From the NCBI RefSeq assembly GCF_012570745.1, contig NZ_CP046212.1, positions 351,644 to 415,643 on the forward strand: a stretch of DNA of 64,000 bases. The letters run 5' to 3'. The stretch's first letter is position 1; each line of letters begins with the position of its first letter. This DNA is from Enterobacteriaceae endosymbiont of Donacia dentata (GTDB lineage Bacteria; Pseudomonadota; Gammaproteobacteria; Enterobacterales; Enterobacteriaceae). Below the pieces are notes generated by a model, which saw only the letters and a list, made by a program, of their open reading frames with translations, ran no database searches and was not told the origin of the DNA. The position numbers and the translations under genes are program-made. Shown here in pieces: positions 40,724 to 47,619 of this stretch.

Positions 40724-41398
40724 ATGATGAACATAAGAAAATATATAATATTTTTTAGCATGTTGTTATGTCTAATAACATTTAATGTTTGTTTAGCATC
40801 AAAACCGCCTCAATCACTTTTTTATGATGTTTTAACATTACAAAAACAAAAATTATATAATAAAGAACTATTAAATAAAAAACCATCTATAGTGGAATTT
40901 TTTTCATTTTTATGTCCTCGTTGTTATGAATTTTATATAGGAATAAGTGAAAAATCTTTAAAAAATAAAATACCTAAAAATATAAAAATTTTTAGACATC
41001 ATTTAAATCAATTTAATGATGAAAATGGTCTTGGAAGTTTAACAGGTTATGCTTGGGTTGTTGCAAAAATGTTAAATGTAGAAGATAAAGTAATTGGACC
41101 AATATTTGAAGGTATACATAAATATGATAATATTCATGATTATAAAAGTATAAGAAAAGTTTTTGTTAAAGCTGCTGGTATTAATAACCATATTTTTGAT
41201 ACAGCATGGAATAGTCATATAGCTCAAACATTATTTATAAAAGAAACAAATTTAGCTGAAAAATTAGATATACATATTGTTCCTAATATTTATGTAAACA
41301 ATAAATATGAAATAAATCTTTCTGAATTATATGCTAGTTATTATAATGATTTTTTTAAATATTATATTGATTTAGTAATTAAACTTTCAAAAAATTAA
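40724..41398 (+). CDS. dsbA: Thiol:disulfide oxidoreductase DsbA with a CPRC active site
   Basis: DsbA introduces disulfides into periplasmic proteins. The 224-residue protein (E. coli 208) has a signal peptide (hydrophobic residues about 8-22, ending near CLASKP), the thioredoxin active site FFSFLCPRCYEF (Cys64 and Cys67), the DsbA helical insertion and the cis-proline in HIVPNIYV. E. coli has CPHC, and the histidine contributes to its strongly oxidising character. Here it is Arg66. The first two codons are ATGATG; either could start. It is a single gene followed by polA after 52 nt; in E. coli dsbA also lies close upstream of polA. No dsbB is in the window. Confidence 0.95.
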   Translation: MMNIRKYIIFFSMLLCLITFNVCLASKPPQSLFYDVLTLQKQKLYNKELLNKKPSIVEFFSFLCPRCYEFYIGISEKSLKNKIPKNIKIFRHHLNQFNDENGLGSLTGYAWVVAKMLNVEDKVIGPIFEGIHKYDNIHDYKSIRKVFVKAAGINNHIFDTAWNSHIAQTLFIKETNLAEKLDIHIVPNIYVNNKYEINLSELYASYYNDFFKYYIDLVIKLSKN

Positions 41399-41450
41399 GA
41401 TAATTTTTTAATAAATATTTATATATATTATTTAATATATTTTTATTATT

Positions 41451-42320
41451 ATGTATGAAAAAAAAATAGTTTTAATAGATGGATCATTCTATTTATATAG
41501 AGCTTATTATGCTTTACCTAATTTAACTAATAGTAAAGGTAATCCTACTGGAGCAATATATGGTTTTATTAATATGTTTAATAAAATTATAAAAATGAAT
41601 ATAAATAGTTATTTTTTGGTAATATTTGATAGTAAAGGTATATCTTTTAGAAAAAAAATTTTTAATAAATATAAAGCAACAAGAAAAAATATGCCTGATA
41701 ATTTGAATGTACAAATTATTCCTTTATTAAAAATTATACAGGCTATGGGATATAATGTTATTTCTCTTAAAAATATAGAAGCAGATGATATTATTGGTAC
41801 TTTAGCATTACAAGCAGAAAAAAAAGATTATTCTGTTTATATTTTTAGTATTGATAAAGATATAGCACAATTAGTAACTCAAAATATTAAAATTATAAAT
41901 CCTATTAATTATTCTATTTCTGGACCAAAAGAAATATATTATAAATATAGAGTTTTCCCTAAATTTATTAGTGATTTATTAGCATTAAGTGGAGATTCTA
42001 TAGATAATATTCCTGGAATTCCAGGAATAGGAAAAATTATAAGTAAGAATTTAATAAATAAATTAGGTAGTTTAAAATATATTTATAATAATTTAAATAG
42101 TGTTAATAATCTAAATTTTAGAGGAGGTAATAATATAAGAAAAAAACTTATAAAATATAAAAAATTAGTTTTTTTATATCATAAATTAACAAAAATTAAA
42201 ACTAATATTAATTTAGATTTAAATAATTTTGATCTAAAAATTAAACCAAAAAAAGATTATTTGAAATTTTTATTTCAGACTTATAAATTTAATAAATTAT
42301 TAAAAAATATAAATAATTAA
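41451..42320 (+). CDS. polA: DNA polymerase I reduced to the 5' nuclease domain
   Basis: Only the N-terminal 5'-3' exonuclease (flap nuclease) domain remains: 289 residues against 928 in E. coli PolA. Metal-binding acidic residues are present: Asp10 in LIDGSF, Glu110/Asp112/Asp113 in NIEADDIIG, Asp135/Asp137 in SIDKD, and Asp182/Asp185 in SGDSIDNIPG. The helix-hairpin-helix is IPGIPGIGKI (188-197). The protein ends cleanly after this domain. No trace of the 3'-5' exonuclease or polymerase domains can be read in the 500 bp downstream. The enzyme can remove Okazaki primers as flaps, while gap filling must fall to Pol III. The same reduction is known from other insect endosymbionts such as Buchnera. 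Confidence 0.95.
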   Translation: MYEKKIVLIDGSFYLYRAYYALPNLTNSKGNPTGAIYGFINMFNKIIKMNINSYFLVIFDSKGISFRKKIFNKYKATRKNMPDNLNVQIIPLLKIIQAMGYNVISLKNIEADDIIGTLALQAEKKDYSVYIFSIDKDIAQLVTQNIKIINPINYSISGPKEIYYKYRVFPKFISDLLALSGDSIDNIPGIPGIGKIISKNLINKLGSLKYIYNNLNSVNNLNFRGGNNIRKKLIKYKKLVFLYHKLTKIKTNINLDLNNFDLKIKPKKDYLKFLFQTYKFNKLLKNINN

Positions 42321-42820
42321 TATTTTTTTAATAAATTTTATTAAATATAAAATATAATTTTATAATTTATTTATTTTTTATTAATATTGTTATTATTTGT
42401 GTTGTTACTTTTTTTTTAAAATAAATTTTATTTATATTTTTTAAAATTAATAAAATTATTATTTTTATAGTATTAATTTTAAAAAAAATTTATATGTTTA
42501 TTTTATAAAATTTTCTTTTTAAATATTTATTTTAAATATTAATTTATTTAAATAAAATTTTTAATAAATTTATATATTTTCATATCTAGAAAAGTTCAAA
42601 AATAAATTTATATATCTAGTAATAAATTCTAAATTTAAATTATATTAATATTCTTAATTTTAAAAAAAATTAAAATAATTTTTAATTTAATGTCTTATTT
42701 AAAAATAATAATTTAGTTACAGATTTTTATATAAAAATTTTTATTTTATAAAAAAATTTATTTATATTTTAAAATGATAAATTTATGTAAATAAATATAG
42801 TACATAATTAGGATTTGTTT
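42321..42820. other. 500-bp gap between polA and typA
   Basis: This is the longest gene-free stretch in the window. It corresponds to the place where the Klenow part of polA and, in E. coli, spf, engB and several more genes would lie before typA. I can read no conserved peptide in any frame and no tRNA-like or small-RNA-like stem. A short direct repeat ATATCTAG occurs at about 42592 and 42612. It is best described as eroded DNA, with the typA promoter presumably near its right end. Confidence 0.6.
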
Positions 42821-44677
42821 ATGAAAAAAATACGTAATATAGCTATTGTTGCACATATAGATCATGGAAAAACTACATTAATAGATAAATTATTACAAGA
42901 ATCAGAAAATTTTCAAAATACAAAAAATATTTTTAAAAATAAAAATGATATAAATAGAATAATGGATAGTAATGAATTAGAACAGGAAAAAGGAATTACT
43001 ATTTTTTCAAAAAATACATCTATATTTTGGAAAGGTTATCAAATTAATATAATTGATACTCCAGGACATGCAGATTTCAGTGCTGAAGTAGAACGTATTT
43101 TATCTATGGTAGATTCTGTTTTATTATTAGTTGATGCTGTAGAAGGACCAATGCCACAAACAAGATTTGTTGCATTAAAATCTTTTTTATATAATTTAAA
43201 ACCTATTATTATAATAAATAAGATAGACAGAAAATTTATTCGTCCTGATTGGGTTATAGATCAAATATTTGATTTATTTGTTAATTTGAATGCTACTGAT
43301 GAGCAACTTGATTTTCCTATAGTTTATACATCAGCTCTTAAAGGATTATCTGGATATAATATAAATAAAATGAATAATAATATGGATATATTATATGAGA
43401 CTATTATTAAACACGTATCTCCTCCTAATGTAAATATACATAAACCATTTCAAATGCAAATATCTCAAATAGAATATAATAATTATATTGGTAATATTTG
43501 TACTGGTTTAATAAAAAGAGGGACAATTAAAATTAATCAATATGTTATTTTGATTAAAAATAATAAAATTTTAAAAAAAATAAAAGTATTATATATAATA
43601 TCTAATATAGGTTTAAAACCTGTATATATTAATGAAGCTAAAGCTGGTAATATTATTGGATTAGCTGGTTTAGGATTTGAGAAAATAAATATTTCTGATA
43701 CAATTTGTGATATTAATCATTATGATCCTTTACCTTTATTAGTAATAGAAAAACCTAAAATTAGTATGTTATTTCATGTAAATAATTCTCCATTTTCAGG
43801 AACAGAAGGCAAATATTTAACATCTAAAAAAATATTTGATAGAATTCGTAAAGAATGTTTATATGATATAGCTTTACAAATAAAAGAAACTACTAATAAT
43901 AATGTCTTTTATGTTTCAGGTAGAGGAGAATTACATTTAGTTGTTTTAATAGAAAATATGAGAAAAGAAGGATTTGAGCTATCTGTATCTAAACCACAAA
44001 TTATATCTAGAATTATTGATGGAATTAAAAAAGAACCATTTGAAATATTAATTTTAGATTTTTCTAAAAATAAAAAAGGTCATATAATTCAATTAATTAG
44101 TCAAAGAAAAGCTATTATAAATAATATTATTTTAAATGATACTAATGATAGAGTAAGAATTGAAGCAGTTATTCCAAGTAGAGGTTTAATTGGTTTTCGT
44201 AATGAATTTATAAATGTTACATCAGGTACTGGAATAATGAATTCTTTTTTTAGTCATTATGATATTAATATAAATAATTTAGTTAGAGAAAGAGAAAATG
44301 GGGTTTTAATTTCAAATAAAGAAGGATATGCTGTAGCATTTTCTTTATCTAATTTACAATCTCGAGGAAGATTATTAATTAATCCAGGAGAAAAAATTTA
44401 TGAAGGACAAATTATAGGTATACATAATAGATCAAATGATTTAACTGTAAATTGTTTAATTAATAAAAAATTAACTAATATGAGAGCTTCTGGAAGTGAT
44501 AATCCTATTAATTTAACTCCTATAAAAAAAATGTCTTTAGAAGAAGCAATAAATTTTATTCAAGATGATGAATTAATAGAAATTACTCCAAAATCAATTA
44601 GAATTAGAAAAAAATATTTAACTGAATCTTTACGTAAATTAAAAAAAAATAAAAAAATAATTAATAATAAATTATAA
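42821..44677 (+). CDS. typA: Ribosome-associated GTPase TypA/BipA
   Basis: TypA is an EF-G-like GTPase involved in 50S subunit assembly at low temperature and under stress. The 618-residue protein (E. coli 607) has G1 AHIDHGKTT, G3 DTPGHAD, G4 NKIDR and G5 SAL. It then has domain V and the BipA-specific C-terminal domain (GQIIGIHNRSNDLTVN, the KKMSLEEAINFIQDDELIEITP segment). I chose the ATG at 42821, because AGGA lies 8 nt upstream; the frame opens earlier only with a TTG at 42815. It converges with ssrA across 19 nt. Confidence 0.97.
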   Translation: MKKIRNIAIVAHIDHGKTTLIDKLLQESENFQNTKNIFKNKNDINRIMDSNELEQEKGITIFSKNTSIFWKGYQINIIDTPGHADFSAEVERILSMVDSVLLLVDAVEGPMPQTRFVALKSFLYNLKPIIIINKIDRKFIRPDWVIDQIFDLFVNLNATDEQLDFPIVYTSALKGLSGYNINKMNNNMDILYETIIKHVSPPNVNIHKPFQMQISQIEYNNYIGNICTGLIKRGTIKINQYVILIKNNKILKKIKVLYIISNIGLKPVYINEAKAGNIIGLAGLGFEKINISDTICDINHYDPLPLLVIEKPKISMLFHVNNSPFSGTEGKYLTSKKIFDRIRKECLYDIALQIKETTNNNVFYVSGRGELHLVVLIENMRKEGFELSVSKPQIISRIIDGIKKEPFEILILDFSKNKKGHIIQLISQRKAIINNIILNDTNDRVRIEAVIPSRGLIGFRNEFINVTSGTGIMNSFFSHYDININNLVRERENGVLISNKEGYAVAFSLSNLQSRGRLLINPGEKIYEGQIIGIHNRSNDLTVNCLINKKLTNMRASGSDNPINLTPIKKMSLEEAINFIQDDELIEITPKSIRIRKKYLTESLRKLKKNKKIINNKL

Positions 44678-44696
44678 AAAAAAGAACTATATTTCT

Positions 44697-45057
44697 TGGA
44701 GCTGGGGGGAGTCGAACCCCCGTCCAAAATTACTACATTCTCGGAACTACATGTTTATTTTTATTATATAAATTTTAGTAATATTTATTAATAAAAAAAA
44801 TTTAATATTACATAGTCTATTTTATTTCTTTAATATATTATTTTAAGACATATAATATACGATCTCTTTAAATTATGACCTATTTACTTTTTATTAAAGA
44901 GTAAATAATAAGAAATAGGGCTTTAACAGTTTTTTATGCTGCTAATGCGTAATTTTGATTTTTTGCAATTATTTCAATACGGTTTTTTACAAGGCCAACC
45001 GTTTCCTTGACATGCTCCTAAAATTTGATAATTTTGTCAAATCCATAAATCAGCCCC
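44697..45057 (-). ncRNA. ssrA: tmRNA (ssrA), tag peptide AKNQNYALAA
   Basis: Read on the minus strand, the 5' end GGGGCTGATTTATGGATTTGAC matches tmRNA, and the 3' end has the T arm GGGGGTTCGACTCCCCC and acceptor CAGCTCC. These pair as the tRNA-like domain, with discriminator A at 44697. The 3' CCA is not encoded. The resume codon GCA is at 44966 and the tag reading frame GCA AAA AAT CAA AAT TAC GCA TTA GCA GCA TAA ends at 44934. The encoded tag is AKNQNYALAA (E. coli ANDENYALAA), so the protease-recognition end ALAA is kept. It lies 7 nt downstream of smpB, its protein partner, as in E. coli. Confidence 0.97.
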
Positions 45058-45064
45058 CAAAATT

Positions 45065-45541
45065 TTAAATATCTTTTTTCAAGAAACGTGATTTTTTAAT
45101 ATTCCATTCTTTCTTTTTTAATAAAATTCTTTTATCATATTTTTTTTTACCTTTAGCAACAGCAATTTTTAATTTACACCAAGATTTTTTCCAAAATAAA
45201 CCAACCGTAACTAAAGTAAAGTTTTTAATTTTATTATAGTTTTTTAAAAGTTCTATTTCTTTTTTTTTTAATAATAATTGTTTTTTCCTATTAACATCAT
45301 ATTGTATATGATTACAAATTGTTTTTAACGGATTAATATTTATATTAAATGAATAAACTTTATTAGATAAAATACTCACATAACTATTATTTATGGATAC
45401 TCTATTTAATCTTAATGATTTTACTTCCCATCCTTTTAAAATAATTCCAGCATTAATTTCTTCTTGTACAGAATAATCATAATATATTTTTTTATTAAAA
45501 ACAATATATTTTTTTTTTTCATTATATAAACAATTTAACAA
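45065..45541 (-). CDS. smpB: SmpB, tmRNA-binding protein (start uncertain at a poly(A) run)
   Basis: SmpB binds the tRNA-like domain of tmRNA and guides it to stalled ribosomes. The body is well conserved: EEINAGIILKGWEVKSLR, NNSYVSI, ITP-like INPLKT, LLLKKKEIELL, KKSWCKLKIAVAKGKKKYDKR. The open frame reaches back to a TTG at 45541 (158 residues), which has no ribosome-binding site. A better-looking ATG at 45522-45520 is out of frame by one base. It is followed immediately by an A11 run (45519-45509), and one more A would give MKKKKYIVFNKKIYYDY, the expected SmpB N-terminus. So either TTG is used, slippage restores the frame, or the homopolymer length is misread. ssrA follows directly. Confidence 0.9.
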   Translation of the reverse strand: MLNCLYNEKKKYIVFNKKIYYDYSVQEEINAGIILKGWEVKSLRLNRVSINNSYVSILSNKVYSFNININPLKTICNHIQYDVNRKKQLLLKKKEIELLKNYNKIKNFTLVTVGLFWKKSWCKLKIAVAKGKKKYDKRILLKKKEWNIKKSRFLKKDI

Positions 45542-45947
45542 TTTTATTAAATATTATTAATTATATTAAATATATTAAATAATTTCAATAAATTATTAAA
45601 ATTTTTTATTTTATATTTTAAAAAACAATTAATTTTAAAAAAAATGATTTACTAATTAAATAATTTTTTATATTTTAATTATATAATTAATACAAATACA
45701 AATTATTTTTAATATATATGTTTTTTATTAAAGAAAATTTTAAAACATTTCTATATTTTATTTTTAATAAAAATTTTTTATAAAAAATATTATTTAAAAA
45801 GATTTTAAAATTATTTTATAAAAATTTTTGTATTAATCAAATAAAAATTTTTTTAATATTTATTAAATGTAAAATATTTAATTATTTATATTAAATATTA
45901 AATTTAAATAAATCTATATAAAAATTTTTCAAAAGGATATCGATTAT
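45542..45947. other. 406-bp divergent intergenic region between smpB and grpE
   Basis: The two flanking genes point away from each other, so promoters for both must lie here. I see only AT-rich tracts with many possible -10-like strings. There is no clear TTGACA, and no heat-shock sigma-32 element (CTTGAA with CCCCAT) in front of grpE. No frame, RNA gene or repeat stands out. An AAAGGAT ribosome-binding site precedes grpE at the right end. Confidence 0.55.
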
Positions 45948-46610
45948 ATGAATAATGATAAATCATTAAAAGAAATAAAAGAAAAAAAAATAGAAGAAAA
46001 AAAAAATGATGATAAATTAAGTAATTTTAAATCTAATGATGATATAAAAGATAAAACTTATATTAAATCAGAAAATAAAAATACAATTGAATATTTTAAA
46101 GAAAAAAATGATGAATATAAATTAGAAATTTCTGAAATAAAAAATAAATTAAAAAAATGTAAAGATAATATGTGGGATTTAAAATTACGTTCTCAATCAG
46201 AAATAGAAAATATTAGACGTAGATCTATATTAGATATTGAAAAAGCTTATAAATTTTCATTAAAAAAAATTCTACATGAATTATTACCAGTAATTGATAA
46301 TTTAGAAAGAGCCATAAAAATAAAAACAGAAAAAAAAGATAATATTGAATTATCTATAATTGAAGGAATAAAATTAACTTTAAAATCTTTATTAGCATTA
46401 ATAAAAAAATTTGGTGTTAATATTATTGACGAAATTAATATTCCTTTTGATCCATCTAAACATCAGGCAATGTCTATTATAGAATCTAATAAAATAAAAG
46501 ATAATTATATTATAGAAATTTTACAAAAAGGATATACTCTTAATAAGATATTATTAAGACCAGCTATGGTTATTGTAGTAAAAAATAAAGAAAATAATAA
46601 AAATATTTAA
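45948..46610 (+). CDS. grpE: GrpE, nucleotide exchange factor for DnaK
   Basis: GrpE releases ADP from DnaK in the Hsp70 cycle. The 220-residue protein (E. coli 197) has a long Lys/Asp/Glu-rich N-terminal coiled-coil (about 1-90). It then has LRSQSEIENIRRRSILDIEKAYKFSL, LLPVIDNLERAI and the C-terminal beta domain with PFDPSKHQAMSIIE and LQKGYTLNKILLRPAMVIV. The extra length is in the charged N-terminal extension. The ATG has AAAGGAT upstream. GrpE and other chaperone functions are commonly retained in endosymbionts, where proteins tend to be unstable. Confidence 0.96.
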   Translation: MNNDKSLKEIKEKKIEEKKNDDKLSNFKSNDDIKDKTYIKSENKNTIEYFKEKNDEYKLEISEIKNKLKKCKDNMWDLKLRSQSEIENIRRRSILDIEKAYKFSLKKILHELLPVIDNLERAIKIKTEKKDNIELSIIEGIKLTLKSLLALIKKFGVNIIDEINIPFDPSKHQAMSIIESNKIKDNYIIEILQKGYTLNKILLRPAMVIVVKNKENNKNI

Positions 46611-46619
46611 TATATATTA

Positions 46620-46658
46620 ATAATATGTTTATAAATTATTATTTTATGAACATATTAT
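46620..46658 (+). terminator. Hairpin after grpE
   Basis: A 16-bp stem (46620-46635 with 46643-46658) contains one G-T wobble and a 7-nt loop. It starts 9 nt past the grpE stop and is followed by GTTTTAA. The position suggests a transcription terminator or an mRNA-stabilising 3' stem for grpE. It also separates grpE from rpmB. Confidence 0.6.
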
Positions 46659-46766
46659 GTTTTAATATAAATATATTTTATATTAAAGTTTTTAAAAAAG
46701 TTAATATTTTTATTCAAATTAAAAATTAATTTTTTTAAAATTTTTATAAACTATAGAGAATTTTTT

Positions 46767-46988
46767 ATGACTAAAATATGTAGAATAACAGGAAAAAAAA
46801 CTATAAAAGGTAATAATCGTTCACATGCAATGAATGCAACTAGGAGAAAATTTTTACCAAATATACATTATCATAAATTTTGGTTAGAAAAAAAAAAAAG
46901 ATTTATAACTTTAAGAATATCTACTAAAGGTATGAGATTAATAAACAAAAAAGGAATAGATAATATTAATTTACATAATTATAAATAA
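46767..46988 (+). CDS. rpmB: Ribosomal protein L28
   Basis: L28 is a 50S subunit protein. The 73-residue product (E. coli 78) matches the family through [35 protein letters not shown] and [17 protein letters not shown]. The last five or so residues are missing, and they are not conserved. It forms the usual rpmB-rpmG pair, with rpmG 20 nt downstream. Confidence 0.98.
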   Translation: MTKICRITGKKTIKGNNRSHAMNATRRKFLPNIHYHKFWLEKKKRFITLRISTKGMRLINKKGIDNINLHNYK

Positions 46989-47008
46989 TTGAATGAGAAT
47001 ATATTTTT

Positions 47009-47176
47009 ATGGCAAAAAAAAAACGTATTATAATTAAATTAATTTCATCAGCAAAAACTGGTCATTTTTATACAATTACAAAAAATAAAAAAAATAATAC
47101 AAAAAAATTAGAAATTAAAAAATTTGATCCTTTTATAAGAAAACATATTTTATATAAAGAATATAAAATTAAATAG
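47009..47176 (+). CDS. rpmG: Ribosomal protein L33
   Basis: L33 is a small 50S subunit protein. The 55-codon frame translates as [20 protein letters not shown], then [20 protein letters not shown], then [15 protein letters not shown]. It aligns end to end with E. coli L33 (55 residues, SSAGTGHFYTTTKNK and KLELKKFDP). It lacks the zinc-binding cysteines, as in E. coli. ATGAGAATATA lies upstream, and rpmB ends 20 nt before, so the two are an operon. Confidence 0.98.
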   Translation: MAKKKRIIIKLISSAKTGHFYTITKNKKNNTKKLEIKKFDPFIRKHILYKEYKIK

Positions 47177-47204
47177 AATTCTTAATTCTTAATTCTTAAT
47201 TCTA
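47177..47204. repeat. Tandem repeat of a 7-bp unit
   Basis: Four nearly complete copies of aattctt stand head to tail directly after the rpmG stop codon (three perfect copies at 47177-47197, the fourth ending in a mismatch). The array is intergenic and lies just before the inverted repeat at 47211-47257. It is probably a replication-slippage product and could vary in copy number between strains. Confidence 0.85.
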
Positions 47205-47210
47205 ATTTTA

Positions 47211-47257
47211 TATTAATCAATAATGTTTTTAATAATATTTATCATTATTGATTAATA
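47211..47257. terminator. Bidirectional terminator between rpmG and rpmE
   Basis: A perfect 15-bp inverted repeat (tattaatcaataatg at 47211-47225 pairing with 47243-47257) encloses a 17-nt loop. TTTTA precedes it and AAAAAA follows it, so it can act as an intrinsic terminator on both strands. It lies between the convergent rpmBG operon and rpmE. Confidence 0.75.
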
Positions 47258-47287
47258 AAAAATATAAATAAAATAAATATAATAATT

Positions 47288-47509
47288 TTATCCAAATATT
47301 TTAGAATGTTTGAATCTTTTTTTAAAATTTTCTACACGACCTTTAGTATCTGTTATTTTTTGTTTTCCTGTATAAAAAGGATGACATATATTACAAATAT
47401 CTAAACTTAATTCTTTATTATTATCTAAAGTTGATTTAGTATTAATAATATTTCCACAAGAACATTTAATAGTAATATTGTTAAATTTAGGATGAGTATT
47501 TTTTTTCAT
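47288..47509 (-). CDS. rpmE: Ribosomal protein L31, zinc-binding form
   Basis: L31 is a 50S protein at the bridge to the 30S subunit. The 73-residue protein (E. coli 70) keeps the zinc ligands: CSC in TIKCSCGNI, and CNIC in [17 protein letters not shown]. This makes it the primary (C+) form rather than the zinc-free paralog. It is divergent from priA, as in E. coli. Only one L31 gene is visible. Confidence 0.97.
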   Translation of the reverse strand: MKKNTHPKFNNITIKCSCGNIINTKSTLDNNKELSLDICNICHPFYTGKQKITDTKGRVENFKKRFKHSKIFG

Positions 47510-47619
47510 AATATACCAATAGTAAAGAAAATATTTAAAAATAATTTATTTATATATTTTATAAATATATTTTATTTTTACAAGAAAATATTTATAATTA
47601 ATATAAGAATTTTAAAATT

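Noticed and set aside
42321-42820. Spot 42 RNA or Klenow-domain remnant after polA
   Set aside because: E. coli has spf here, but no matching conserved stem or sequence is visible, and no frame shows polymerase motifs.
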